A stretch of DNA of 64,000 bases from Albula goreensis (lineage: Eukaryota > Chordata > Actinopteri > Albuliformes > Albulidae). The position numbers and the translations under genes were made by a program. Numbering within the stretch: position 1 is the stretch's first letter; every line of letters begins with the position of its first letter. A model generated the notes under the pieces. It was not told where the DNA came from, did not search any database, and saw only the letters and a program-made list of their open reading frames with translations. Below, piece after piece: positions 46,901-60,589 of the stretch. The stretch is from the NCBI GenBank assembly GCA_022829145.1, contig CM040743.1, forward strand, positions 35,815,841 to 35,879,840, read 5' to 3'.

Positions 46901-48035
46901 GAGCCTGTGATACTGGTGGATCTGAGGATTCTGCCACCGCCCTGTCCAGCAGGCAAGGACAGGAAAAGGAGGGAGGAGTCTTTCACATCATTAGAGCGAG
47001 CAGCTGTGACAGAAAGGCTCGGACTGGGCCCTGAGGTCATGGACCGGCCCCGTCTCCATTCGCTCGTTTCCGGCCGGAGACCTCCTTTGCCCCGCGCCTT
47101 ACCGTCTGTCTTCCCAGGTAGCGAAACGTCACCACCCATCTGATGTGCCCGGTGACGGCTGGTGACGGCCAGCGTGAAATCTTAAAATAACTGCCATGGC
47201 CCCCTCGCAGGGCAGGCCTGTGTAAGGTTGTACCGCACCACTTAAAGGATCCTGTTCCCCAGAATCCCTGTAGAATTAGACTGCTGGATCCGTGAGTGCG
47301 GCCCTTGCCAAAAAGCATACACAGCAGAGAAGTAGCCGAGCCAAGCAGACATGAGTGCACACGCATTAACAAGGCCTGTCAACGAAGGCACGGAGGGAGC
47401 GAACGCAAAGCCAACACCTCAGAACGTGAAGACTAGAGGTGGTGGGGGAGAGGGGGGGGGGGGAGGGAGGTGGGGGTCAGGCTTTATTTTTGTAACTTAA
47501 CGATCGCCAGGAGAGCGGAATTAAGTGTGAGGTTCTCGTGTTAATCCAACGTTTCCTCGGTAAAGTTTCCACCTCGGGGCCTAGCCGGACGCTGCAAAAG
47601 CCAGGCATTGGAGGATGGCCAGGTAGCGTTTCCCCATCTCCCGGGCTTCAGACTTGTCTGCAATCTGCCGCTGGCGAATGCCAGCCCCAGAATCTCCCAA
47701 TCATGCAGGTTTGACACACAATTCCCAGAATATGGCAGCAGAAGGATGGTACTCAGCTAGACAGGGGAGACAAGGCAACCATTGTTTCTCTTGAAGAGCA
47801 CACCTGCAGGAAAACCAAAAATTTAATTGCACTTAATATGACTATTTGGGAATATTATGCAGCAGATATGCTGTATGTGACTTTTAATAAGACAAATCAT
47901 TCTTATGAAAGGGTCTTAAATATATTAAACACATTGCTTCCCCAATCCTCTGGTTTAATTGTTATTAATTTCTCTCACAGAAAGTTATGTTATTATGTGT
48001 CCAATTAAACTCTCTCCTCTTATTTTATATTATTA
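44000..48035. other. Upstream intergenic DNA, no gene seen
   Basis: Two GC-richer patches (44160-44410 and 46880-47720) in otherwise AT-rich DNA. The second includes the purine/G-run tract at 47439-47476. Open frames there overlap on both strands and lack domains. A unique GC-moderate stretch at 45300-45600 is unrecognised. Confidence 0.5.
47439..47476 (+). other. G-run tract with quadruplex potential
   Basis: G5, G12, G3 and G5 runs separated by A, GA or T; could form quadruplex or triplex DNA. Confidence 0.6.
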
Positions 48036-48037
48036 TA

Positions 48038-48039
<2 letters not shown>

Positions 48040-48129
<90 letters not shown>
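48040..48129. repeat. (TG)45 microsatellite
   Basis: Ninety bases of uninterrupted TG. Confidence 0.98.
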
Positions 48130-48130
<1 letters not shown>

Positions 48131-48205
48131 CTGAAGACTGTGCATGAATGGAGAGAGGCAACAAGAATGTATTTTTATATGATTGGACACCACAGGAAAA
48201 TCTTT

Positions 48206-48212
48206 TGTGTGT

Positions 48213-48278
<66 letters not shown>
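48206..48278. repeat. (GT)n(GA)n compound microsatellite
   Basis: GT with one GA interruption to 48260, then nine GA units. A further GT/GC tract lies at about 48336-48360. Confidence 0.97.
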
Positions 48279-48399
48279 ATATTTGCATGTTCGTCAGTTT
48301 TCTATCATACATTGGAACATCTACACTACACTTTATGTGTGTGTGTGTGCGTGCGTGTGTTTCTTTATCATTGTGCTTATACTGCGTGTGTCACTGTGA

Positions 48400-49510
48400 A
48401 GTCAAATATTTTCATAGCTCTTAGTGCTAATTCTTAACATAGCCCTTTCCTGTCAACATCTTTCCAATAAATCAAAGAGATGTCTTATCTTAATTGACTT
48501 CATTTCCTTCCTCTCATCTCCAGAGCCTCCTGGTACTCCAGCTGTCACTACCAGGTTATGAAGGAGCCCTACCCATAATTCACTGCACGTCATCTCCATA
48601 GACACCGACAGCATGTTATGGGTGTCTGTGCCATGTGGTCAAACCTGAACCGCAACTCAGCCTCTTATTTATTTATTTATTTGTTTTTTTCAATAAAGAA
48701 ATGAACCCCAATGCAGAGACGATGGTGAGTAACAGCCCCGCTCTGAACTTCACTTTCAAGCCGGCGGAACGCTCATAAAATCGAACAGCTAGTGCGTCAC
48801 GAGCAGCAGATGGCAGCTAACGGTAATGAGAATGCAACGAGTAAAAGTGTCTCCCTTTACCCAATGCAGACTCAGGACTTAGTCAGCTAGAACGAAGGCT
48901 GCCCCGACATTGCCGTCATATCTATAACAAAGCATTTGAATGCAGGAACAGCCAATAAACTTCATATCAGTCTTAGTAAACGTACTTGTAAAATAGTAGA
49001 AGCAGGAAGACCTATTTTATAATAAACGTCAGCTATGGTATTATTTTAAGTCCCAGGTATTGTCAGTTGGACTGGTGTTTGAATATGTATACAAACACAG
49101 CCCTTTTTTAGTGTTTTGATGTTGCTGTGATGGTGTAACAGGGAGTCACCCATGGCTTAGTTCCACCTTTGCCAAAGTTTTTGAAAGCCTTGTGCAAACA
49201 GATGTGGTAATATGGTTCGTAACAGAACACAACAAGCTAGTGCATACAGCCTAATGCAGAGGTGGTGTTTTGTTTCACTGAAATTACATGGGTGAAAGAT
49301 CTCCACGAAGCCCTTCTCTATAAAGCACAAATATGGGTGGGTGATGAAATGGGGTCATGGGAGTCATGCCAGGGTGTGGCCTCTCATGTAGTTGTTTTTA
49401 AATCTGTGTATATAACTTCAATTGCTTACTTTTTCCACGTGCTCTCTGTTGCTTTCTGTCATTTATTATTTTATTAATATAGAAGCAATGGCAGCTGATG
49501 AACTGAAACA
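48400..49510. other. Upstream intergenic DNA, no gene seen
   Basis: Contains an (ATTT)n-like tract near 48666-48685 and a CTCF-like motif at 48803. No exon recognised. Confidence 0.5.
48803..48816 (+). promoter_or_regulatory. CTCF-like motif
   Basis: GCAGCAGATGGCAG matches 13 of 14 positions of CCASYAGRKGGCRS (only the first base differs). Confidence 0.4.
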
Positions 49511-49513
49511 GGA

Positions 49514-49860
49514 GAGGAACAAAATTTACCTTTATTCCAGTATATACATGTCAGTATATACAGCCTGTTCCCATTTATCCTCCTTGGTTAACAATAAAAC
49601 AAGTAATTCACAGAGTAATTCATACCAATTGATGTAAATAGATTAACATTATCCATGGATATACCAAACATAACACAAGATGCAAAGAACAGAAATTCTT
49701 TTACAAAATGAAACTGGTAACCATTTATTCTATTTACGTCAGCTGGTGTTGATTACTCTGCAAATAGTTTGTTTTATTGTTGATCAAGGAGGATAAATGG
49801 GAGCAGGTTGTAAAGTATCTTGTAAAGTAAAGATAGGTTTAAAGGTAAAGTTTGTTCCTC
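49514..49860. mobile_element. 347-bp fold-back element with about 128-bp arms
   Basis: The arms 49514-49640 and 49731-49860 are imperfect reverse complements. Both ends carry GAGGAACAAA and the arms share CCCATTTATCCTCCTTG, AACAATAAAACAA and CAGAGTAAT, ending inside at GATGTAAATA/TATTTACGTC. A 90-bp loop separates them. There is no open frame, so it is a non-autonomous inverted-repeat element of unassigned family; substitutions and small indels between the arms indicate age. Confidence 0.8.
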
Positions 49861-49869
49861 CCGTTTTTA

Positions 49870-52800
49870 GCTCACCGGCTGCCACTGGAATAAGTGGTCA
49901 TAAACCCAGAAATGTGCATGTCCATATACTGTCAGAGAAATAATGATTGGAACAAATAAGTGCGTTTTGGTGTGGAGAGCATGGTCTTCTGATTGGTACA
50001 CACAAGTCAGGGATATATGGTCCACTGTAACTCCCATTATGTGGTTAATGAAACATCGGTTTCCCATCACTAGTGTACACTGGACACTCATAATCAAATG
50101 AATCATATCACTGACTAAATATTCAGCAAAGGTGAAATATTCTTAAGACTCAAAACACGTATCCTTTTATGTCTATGACCAATTTTTTTTCTATGATGTA
50201 TTTTTGAGTCATTCAACAAATGACGCATTATGATGCCCTCTAGTGTTCACTTGATGTTCCTGCCAAGGTTCTAAGCATCTCAGCATCTCGATGAACAATG
50301 ACACTCAAGGAGCTGAGTCACATGACATCAAAGTAAATGTTTGTTGAGCATGGTAGTGCATGGCAGGATATTGTCTCAAGGAAATGTAATGCAAGCTGGC
50401 ATCCTCTCAGAAAAGTCTGGCCTCCACTCTACTTAATCATCTGTTGCCAACTACCCATTCCCTTCTCTCCTAGGCTAATTTTACCCCTACAGACCATAAG
50501 CATTTTCTCAGTATAAACTCAAGACTTGCAAAGAAGGCTGATGGGTAAACTGCTGATCAGTCTTGATAGCACTGTCTAATGCACCAGCGCACAAAAGTCA
50601 AGTGTTTCTGCCCCCTCAGACCTTTCCATTGCATTCTGAAGCAGCGGTCTCAAACTCAGTGCCGCAGAGGGATGTATGCATGCATATTTCCATTCAAACC
50701 AGTTATTGTTCCCATCACTGATTCAATTACTCATTCAGCCATATTCATGTAGCCGCGTTAAATCACAGAGCAGAAGAGATGGCTGTTGTTTAAACAATGA
50801 AAATAACTGACTCTATAGGTGTTATACACAAAGAAACAGGACAACATATAATAAAAAAATAATTATTGAACAACTTACTGAACTGAGAGTGGAGGCTGAG
50901 GCAAAACGCAGCATATACCTATAGTACAGAATTTGAGAGTGCTGTTCTAAACCTCTATCCCCAAACCCCCAGTCATGGCAACCCACACATCTCTCTATTA
51001 AGCAATAAAGAGACCAACAAGGCCGTATAAAATCTACACTCGCAATCCTGTCTAGACACAGTATCTTGGAATTCAGTATGAGAATTAACTGTACAAAACT
51101 GTATAAAATACAAACAGTTGGACTCATCAACACAAAATCTAAGGCTCCTTCCAGAATTTCTCAAAGCTCTTAACAGGGCAATATTGTGTAAAAAATAACC
51201 TTGTAATCCAGAAAAGTATGGGCCTTTTTGTGTGACAGGAATGTACAAAATATTGCAGTTTAGAGTCAAGAGTAAGTGAAAAAAACTGCATTTAACGGGT
51301 CAATCGACATGTTTGATTTGAAAGAAAGACTGTCTGGGGATGTAGGAGAGAGCTACAAAAGGTTCTCACTCTAATCAGTTATCTTATAAATTAATTTTAA
51401 TATGTTAAAGTTCCACATAGATAATAACCAAGTACATCATGTGGAATGTTTTCCAAAATGAATCTGGGTTTTTTTTTTTGAAATGTCAGTCTTTGGATTA
51501 GCTTACAGTTTCAAAACATTCTGTTGTAACTCTACAAGTGAAGTCCTAAGAGTTGAAGGCTTAACATTTAGTCCATGTAAATCCATGATGCAGAGGTTAA
51601 TGAGGAATTTCCAAAATGTCAGGTGTTATGCTGAACTACATGTTTGAAATGTTTCTGAACAGATCGCTGAAATTATGCAAATAGTATTTTTCCACTGCTG
51701 AAGAGGAGATATTGTATGGACCACTTGTATTCCTCTTTTGATTTTGTAATCTCTGCTGCTCGGGTCGTGTTACAGATTGACTGTAAATGACGGCTTTTTT
51801 TGTGATTCATCTCATTACCCTTCAGACGTCTAATCAGAAAATATAGGCATCCAAGGAACATAAGATATTACTTCATGGAAAACTTTGGTCCATTATACTT
51901 TTGACAGAGGGCCCGGAATCTGGAATAGGATCTGGTTGCATGTGCAAAGCATGAGATTAAGAAGATGAATAATTAATTCCCTAATTTTTTCACAACGTAC
52001 TCTGAAGATTACCATGCCATTTTCACAGGCCGCTTTAGCTTATATAGTATATGTGTATGCATGTGTACATATTTGCATGTGTATGTATGTGAGAGTGAGT
52101 ATCGCTGTTCAGTAGACATAGTATTGAAGAAACACCGATCTGGAATTTCATTTCACTTAAAGACTTAACAGTGGTCATCAAAACTAGACATGGATATCAG
52201 AGGTCCCCGGTACACTGACATCCAAAACATTTACATTGATGCAACTGTATCACACAAGCAAAAGGTTACGCGGATACGCACATGGGTAAATGAGGGCATA
52301 GTAACCTTTGGCAACAGGGTTATCTCCACGGCTGTTTTTCCTACCAGTGCCCGATTATGTCATGTGATCCATCAGAGGAGGGTGTGACATTCAAGCACAC
52401 ACCTGCACAGCCGCATACAATACAGGAAACACCTAGCCTAGGGGTACATCACGTCACTTATTTGCCAGGCAGCTGTGTAGTAACAAGTTTTACTTATCCC
52501 TTTATCTAATGCCTCCAGTCATTTATGTCCACTTTGTCTCTTAAAGGGTTCAAATTCATTAGGGCTGTTCTGGTAGTGCAGTTTAAGTATGAATGTCTGT
52601 GCTGTATGTGGTGAGTAACTGTTTGGCTGTTGGGGAAGAAGTTATCAAATGGATCACTGCAACATTATATCATTTTGTTTCATTATTCATCATTTGTTTG
52701 TCTGATAATCTATCACATAGGTCAATAGTTTCATATTAGTGGTTTATATAATTCAGTGTTTGTTCCTTATACCTTCATGTTCGCTGTTGGTGTGCCTGGA

Positions 52801-53700
52801 AAACTTTTCTCAAGAATACATGTTAATTGTTCTCTCTGGAAATGAAACCTGGAGCTATGTTCCATGTTTATGTTCCAGGGCCTGTACCTTCATCTCCAAC
52901 CGCACTGTTTCCTGCCCTGTTTTAGGAATAGAAAGACACACCAAGTCATGACCCGTGAGCTGTTCTCTTATCATCGCGGTCTGTGGGTTTCTCCTAAATT
53001 ATTATGAGTGAAGATAGATTCCCCTGCGCTGGTATATTTCCATTTTGTGACTGCATCCTGAGGTCACGCCGGTTTCTCAATCAGCCATTCCCAAACAATT
53101 TGTCAAATCTCCAGTTCCAGAGAGGGGCCATCTTTGGTTCCCTTCCACTGTAGGCTGGCTACAGATTTGTCACCAAGGAAATTCCCCACAGTGCCATCTC
53201 ACTCATCAATCTGACCGTGAATCCCTTCTAAAATACCAGACATCCTTTGTCCACATCCTTAAACCAAATATCTGACTTCAGTCTTGGAGGTATGCAGTAT
53301 TTGTTGGTGATTGGATTGTTTCAGAATTTAATTTGTTATTTCACAGCTTTGTTTCCAAAGCCAACACCAATTCTTAACAAAGCTCAGGGCATGGCTTCTC
53401 TTCCATATATTGTAATTACCTCTGGTTTATACAGTTAAGATTAATATAGCTGTGATGCATTTTCTAGAAATGTATTGTGATTTTAGACTTTGTGGTTTAA
53501 GTGTTTTATTAATAATCTTGTAGGCTGCAGTTTTGAAAAATTACTACAAACTGTTACAAAGTAAGAGGGGCTCTATGTAGTTTGCTGAACAGAAAGTAAC
53601 ATTAACAGGAAAAATTGCAACCCTTTCATTACTTTACTAATCTGATTTAGATTGAGTTAAATGTGGAACAGAATTTTAAGGAAAGCTGTCAATTCAACAG
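49870..53700. other. Upstream intergenic DNA, no gene seen
   Basis: AT-rich; no supported exon, no large repeat. Small TG/TATG-rich patch near 52045-52095. Confidence 0.5.
50233..50246 (-). promoter_or_regulatory. CTCF-like motif (weaker)
   Basis: Minus-strand ACACTAGAGGGCAT matches 12 of 14 consensus positions, including the complete TAGAGGGCA core. Confidence 0.3.
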
Positions 53701-53759
53701 TTAACTCCACCTAACAATCATAACTGGCAAAAACATGTCATCTGCTGTAATGCAATCAC

Positions 53760-54020
53760 ATTATATTAGACCCATCACTCTAGCTCGCATTGCAATTACT
53801 GTGGCAACGCAGAGACAAAGACTACATTTATTTGGCTCTGTGAATGCCTATTTCCAGTTATGAACAAATCTAAAAGAAAATGACAGACCAACAGACTGTC
53901 ATTAATCATTTTGGGATCTGATGGCCATTTAGTTTATAAGAGGACAGGGAAAATATATGACTCCACATCACATTATTTGTAATAATGATTTGCATATGGG
54001 TGGTTTGTGACTCTGGATGT
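53760..54020. promoter_or_regulatory. Candidate conserved non-coding element
   Basis: Non-repetitive block containing CATTAATCATT (about 53900), an exact octamer ATTTGCAT (53988-53995) overlapping an E-box CATATG (53993-53998), and GTGGCAACGCAGAGACAAAG. The texture fits a developmental enhancer in the inhba-gli3 interval, but this is not tested. Confidence 0.22.
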
Positions 54021-54390
54021 GTTAGTGCAATTACAACGGTTTGAAAATGTAGCTCATAGAATTTTACACATATTTGTTAATTTTACCTGAGGTGCTTAAT
54101 TTGGTCGCGATGTAAGGACATGATGGACGTAAAGACAGAGAGGGCCTTCCCCTCCCTTTTAAAAAACGCGTTTATTCATTGTTAATTGATCGATCCGAGT
54201 TCAGCCCTTGTCTTCAGGAACAGTCATCGTCTTTCTGGGAGACTGAAGTAGAACTTTTTTCTTGGGGGCCTCTCTCACTAGTTCCTCTGTCAGCTAAATT
54301 ATATTAAAGGTAGCATAATGATCTTCATGAGGACAGTTTCACCCTAGTAAAAAAAATCCTAGTGAATAAAATATCCTAGAAGGCTTCCAT

Positions 54391-54404
54391 CCACTAGGGG
54401 GCCC
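54391..54404 (+). promoter_or_regulatory. CTCF-like motif (strong core)
   Basis: CCACTAGGGGGCCC matches 13 of 14 positions, with the whole CCACTAGGGGGC core intact. Confidence 0.5.
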
Positions 54405-55708
54405 TAAGCATTCATTTATGAAACCTATGCCTCCACTGAAATCTTTCAATATTCATTTCGTCTGCCTTGTGACAATGAAACTTTGTCACATACATTTTTT
54501 AAATTAATAAAAGTGATTCATTTCACCAGGATGTAAGGAAAACTGAGAGAAAAGAGAATCCAATAACAATTTTGACTAAAATTAATCAGCTTCTTCCCAA
54601 AATTCTTCTAACACCAATAAGACACATGTTCTCATCTACTTCCTGTAATTGCTCCTGAACTCTTGATCTGGATTCAGCAAGTAAACCTGTGTATCACATA
54701 TGGGATTCAGAATGCATTCTATGTATTCTAATGTTACAATGTATTTTTTCCACATTTAGTCAAAATATACCTGTCTTTTTCTCATTTGAACCCCAGCATT
54801 GTAACTGTCCCATATACAGTATCTGAGTTTTCAAATGACAGGTCAAAATATTAAATATTGGATCTGTTAATCAGAAGACTTTTTAAAAATTTCTTAATTC
54901 AGCAATAGCATAGCCAGACATCTGCAGGAAGAGAAATCATTAAACAGTGATGTTAAGGGTGACTCATTCAATATTATCACAACTTAATCAACATCAAAAT
55001 ATTGCACAATGACAATACAGCGTAGCTAAGGATGTAATGTGATTAATATCATATTATGGATTTCATTGACGCTTATCACACACTCTTAAGCAGACTGAGA
55101 ATTAGCTTCTGTGATGTATCTCTCAGATAATAACTTCCTAGTATAAACAAATGTAGATATAAATGTATGTTTATTTTATTTATAAGAGATCATCAAAAGA
55201 AAAGAAAAACAAAAATATAAACAAAAACCCAAATTTATTGCATACATATATGTATATTTACAGAGATCACTAACTCCATGTTCAGAAGTGTGGTGTCATA
55301 CAATGCTTAAAAGTACAGCCTGATCACAGATACATCCTGTACTAATTATCTTGCTCCAAACACTGGTCTCTACATGACACATGGAGGGATCTTATAACCC
55401 CTATTCAATGTACTTATTTCTAATGCCATCCTTTTACTAACCCCACTCTTCAGTTTTCACAGATAATTTACCCTTATCAGAGGTGGAAAACTCTGGCTTC
55501 GTAAAGTAAAAATTCTGCCTTGCACTTACTCCGTCATGCACTAACCCATGATGAGCTAATTGGTGAAATCACCTGTTTCAGTGTGCAGGTGGAATATGTT
55601 TTATTCTATAACAGAGTTTCCTCATCTGCCTAGCATAGGTAAACAAGATCATGTGCTCTTCTGGAGTATAGAAGAAACATTATTTGTAAATTCATTTTAA
55701 AGAAATAT

Positions 55709-55722
55709 CCACTAGAGGGTAC
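55709..55722 (+). promoter_or_regulatory. CTCF-like motif
   Basis: CCACTAGAGGGTAC matches 13 of 14 positions (T for C after GGG). Confidence 0.4.
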
Positions 55723-58700
55723 TCTTTCTCTGCCATGAGAATTTTCAGGGTGAGGTATTGGTTCTACCCATGCACAAAACCAGCTGATTCTATTACAACT
55801 ACTCTGTCTGGTAGCAGGAACTAATTAGAGAAATCACTTTCTATTGTACAGTGGGGGAACAAATACATAGCAGCACCTCTACACAAACTGCAAGTACACC
55901 AAGTAGATTTGTATCTGCAGGAGCTGAAGAATAAAACATATCCTAAAGCATAAATGTCATAATTAGGAACTGTGATCATTGATGAGGATAACTTTCCAAT
56001 AAACAATTTCTAACATAACACATGCTTTTGTTAATAAAAAGCTAGGGTCAGAGTGTGGATTGAGTCCCAGAATATTATTTACTACACCAGTCTCTGCCTT
56101 TTGCCTGATTTCTGCAGCTGTATATTTTGGCCAGAGATGTTGTGTGGTTTTTCATAAGCTGCATCTGGGATCATCAGAGAGACCATGTCGGTTGTGAATA
56201 GCGAGGGAGGCTGAACACGTCGTACATCCAACCATCTTTTCCTGTCTCACATTTTACTATATTTATTTATTTTGCAATTAATCATTCTACAGCTTGTTAG
56301 TTTGACAAGACATATTAAATTCACCTGTTCTCTGTAGCCCCTGAGGGCACTTAGCTTCAATCATAAAAAAAAAAAAACTAATTTCCTGTTTTTGCTTTGG
56401 GTCACAAATAACCAAAAATGCTTCCGGCTCTCATGCGATTACATCATAAAAACATATTATTGGAGATTATTGAAGTCCTCATATGCCATAGCTTAAAGGG
56501 CTCACATTATATTTCTTGTTTCAAATTAAATTGTGCCTTTCTGTGGGGAAATCTAAATTGTAATTTCCAGTAACTGTGTTTTCTCTTTTATTTCCATCAC
56601 CGTTTGTAATCAAGAACAAAAAAATGTAATAAGATGACACTGATCGCCTCATTGACAAAAAGGTCCAATCTTATCATATTTTGTGGATATTAAGAAGTGT
56701 GTTGCACAGAGACCACTCTGTCTATAATATCGCTCATAAATATTGAGCTATGGACTGCAAAGGGTTATGGGACACTGTCCTTAACATGTATTTGTATGAT
56801 GTACTTCAGAGGCATAATCAACAGTGTACACACATATATGGTGTATAACCATATAAAGTTCTGGGGATGAAAAGTATACACACATATTAGCCTTAACACC
56901 ATTACTCCAATGGGCTTTGGAGTTTCACTAGGCCCAACTCCTCAGACAGTAAGCTCACTATATTTATACAGCGAGTGTACCAGCTTGGGCTCTTCTGTAG
57001 AAATCCTTACATGTATTGTAGTGCTAAAAGGGAATGCCGCAAGCTCCTCTTTGTCGTTTTAGCTGATGCATCCATTATAACCAGTGAAAATGACCAGTAT
57101 CATGTGATAGGGGCTACATTGTTTTTGCCTGATTTTACTTTACTGCTACATTGTGGATTAGCACAAATTCTGTCGGGATGGGCTATCATTTGTTTTCATA
57201 TAAAAGAAAGAAAAAAGCAAGGGACACTGGGCAGGCCCGAGTTTGCCCTTTGCTAACTCTAAGATATTAGAACATAGGAGTGAAAAAGAATTCTTGGAAG
57301 TCACTAACAAGGAAAAAATAGCCTGCTGAGTTGAAAATGGCTTGACATGTCCATATTTCTTGGTCACAAAGTGTTGAATAGATTGCATGTACAGACCAGC
57401 CCCTGGGAATGTGACACTGTTTTATATCATGGAAAGTCTATAACAGGCACAAAACTTGATAGACCTCCAATGTATATGGTTCAAGGTTGTGCGTATTCAA
57501 TACTATACATGAATTTAGCTTGATTAATGGTGTTGATGTAAAACATTTTCCTATATCATATGTTATTCTTAAGAACAGATAACAACAGCAACTATAATTT
57601 TAATATCAAAAACAGAGGAACAAAACCTTAAAAAATAGAAAGATTCGATAAAAATGAGATAAAGCTCATATTAAATGGCTTGGATGTTTATATATCATCA
57701 TTCTATCCAACATCAGAACAAATAGGAGAAATATTTGAAAAAAGCTGTTAAAATGAATCTAGCGGTAAATGGCAATATATCTTTGGGTTGTTTTCTAATA
57801 TTTATGAGGTCATACATGCAGAATGGCTTGCATGAAAAATACAGTGTGGCACATCTGCTAAAAATACTGCGTTTTATAAGCACTGAAATGCTTTTTAACA
57901 GGAAATAAAAACCAGTCTGGTGAAGGTGTTCCTTAGTGTGTCCCAAATGGAGGTGAATTATTCATCTGATCCAGATGTTTTTATCCAGGGGTACTTCAAA
58001 AGGTTTGGGATTGGGGTTGGGGCCGGGGGGGGTGGGGGGTTGAACTGGGGATCAGGGTAAATTATCATATATAATACTAAATCTGAAGGAGAAGATGTCA
58101 TAACGGGGTACTTAGAATTATAGCCCTGGACTGTAAAACGTGCACTTCAGGAATAAGGCTTAAAAGCTCTAATCTAAAGCACAGAGAGAGCAGTAAGGCC
58201 GGCGGGAAATGATGCAGACAATATGAGGTAGCAAGGGCTGCTGGGATAGCGTGGGCTACCTGCTGCGGAGGTTCCTCCAAACGCGGCTACCATTGCCGCT
58301 ATGGAGAGCGAGAGAACGAAAAGTAATGAGACCTTCCTTCATGCGTTATTCATAGGATAGGATGTCTTTGGGGGAAAACACTGAAAAAGGTGCCGGTCTT
58401 GACAAGGCACGATATGAATTGCTTATGATACTGCTGGAAAAGCAGGGACCCATGCATGCCAAATTAAACAAAAACTGGTTGCTTTCCAAACACATTCAGA
58501 GTTGGAAACCATGGCTTTTACACCTGGTAATGCTGTTTACCTTGTATGGTATGCACTTTTACAAAATCTGAATTGAGCTCCTGTCAAAAAAGTATGCGAA
58601 TACTGCTTAGTTTCAGAACATTTTGTTTTTGTAGGTGTGTATGCAAGTTATATTATCCTCTTTACACTACAGTTGTAAGGGCCTCTCAGGTGGTATATTT

Positions 58701-59104
58701 AGCCCTTGAAGCAGTTATACTATGAAGCAGTCTGTAATAAAATCCCAACTGTGCCAGTACCAGCAAGCACCAGGCAAAATGCATGGTAATCAAAGATTAG
58801 CATTGTGGCATCGCTAATGGAGGATGTAGTGTAATAGCTTGCGCAACTGATTCGGGCACTAAATACATGGTCTACTGATACAGGGGCTAAAGAAAACTGT
58901 ACGGACAGACAACCTCCCTCCCTGAGCAGCTCATCCGTATAGGGCGTCTCTGCCACAGTTTCCATCGATATGTTTCATTTATATTAGATTTAAGGTGTTT
59001 TCATATTTCATTCCCTTACATTGTTGCTCAAAATCATTTATCAGCTTTGAATTATGAATTCATTTTACTGAGTTAGCAGCCAACATTAGTTGTGAATGTG
59101 ATGA

Positions 59105-59260
59105 GTATCCACTCCATTACGAGTTTTCGTTTCTCATTCAGAGCCACTCCAAAATGGCCGCCATTATGCACTGACTTCAGTTGACAAAGGAACTGTTCAT
59201 TCTTTCCCCATTTGACCCAATACAGAAACCAGACAAATAACATACAACCGTGTCCTGGTG
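59105..59260. promoter_or_regulatory. Candidate regulatory block with palindromic YY1-type motif
   Basis: AAAATGGCCGCCATTA (59151-59166) contains GCCGCCAT and, inverted, ATGGCCGC, the YY1 core on both strands. It is followed by GTTGACAAAGGAAC, a SOX/TCF-like site. Inference from motifs only. Confidence 0.22.
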
Positions 59261-60575
59261 AAATAAAATTATTGTGAAGACGTGCTGAGCGAAAGAGAAT
59301 TTGTCCGCTCTGTGGTTCCTGAGCTTGGTTCAGCAGATAAAAGACAGGAAACATGTCTTTCGGGCTGAACCGTGGGCTTGTCTCAGTTCAGTCGTGATCC
59401 AGAGCTGAGGCTGTAAATTTATAGATAATTCCATGGATATTGCCATGTGCTGAGGGAGCCAGAAGATATATACGGAAGTAGCCTGTCAGTCACATTAGTA
59501 ATGCATGTCTAGCACATACAGGAAATTGCTAGAATATGACATCAATCATCAATCTATAGTGGTGTGTGTCAGAATTCTAGCACGAATAACGGTGAGAGTA
59601 GTAAGAAATGTATTTGAAATATAGTTGAAAGTATGCCGGCCAGAGAAGCAGGGTTTTTATTAGTGGGGTACCTTGTACTTCATGTATGGTAACAGTGGGG
59701 AAATTTGTGGATACCTCAAAACTGACACCTGCCAAATATCTTTGACCCAAAAAAATTGGACAGGAACCAAATTTTAATAAAATAAAGCCTACAGGCACTC
59801 ATCCCCAAAAGATGAGACTAAATAAGACAAGACAGAGTGGGCACATCATTGAGCTTAATTTTACAACAATTTCACATCTTTATATTAGAGGCAACATTGC
59901 GTTAAAGGAGACCACGTTTACAGTAATCTGCATTTATTGATATCATTGTGCTTTGATTGGACTTCTGGGATATCTGTCTTTAAACAACTTGGGTAAGGTT
60001 TTCTCTTCTTCATCAGCTAGCTTTGAAACATTAGGGGGAAAGATTCCTCAGTAAGTGTTAACTCACTCTTTTCAGAAATATTTTTAATATCTCGGTTGAG
60101 CTACATTGATTACCAGTGACTTTGTACAGTATGAAAAATTCATTAATATCCTCAATAGAAATGTCTGTCATGAATGTCAAATGACATTTGACTTTACTTG
60201 CATTACCTTGACTTCTTGTTGGTACAAAAATCAATAGGAACCAAATCGAATGTTTTAAATTTAAAAGGGTATTTGAGTGTACCCAAAGGTACAATTATTT
60301 TTAAACCAATTTAGTGCTTTAGTTAAATTCCTGATCATGTTTGAATCATACATCACTGATAATGAGGCAAAGAAAAACAGCTGTGGTAAGATTAAGTTTT
60401 ACTTACAAGCACTGAACTGTATTTCTATGAAGGAGCTATCAATTGGGCCTGCGGTGCGTCCTCACATGTGGTGATTTATCAAAGGGGGCGTGGCTTTACG
60501 CAGCGCTCAGATCAGCGATTCTTAGCCAGCGGCCGCTGGACCCCACATCGTTAATCCTCCCTGAGTCCCATCACT

Positions 60576-60589
60576 CTGCCACCTTCTGG
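60576..60589 (-). promoter_or_regulatory. CTCF-like motif
   Basis: Minus-strand CCAGAAGGTGGCAG matches 13 of 14 positions. Confidence 0.4.

Noticed and set aside
47959..48437. Open frames of poly Cys-Val across 48.0-48.4 kb
   Set aside because: Encoded by (TG)n microsatellites.
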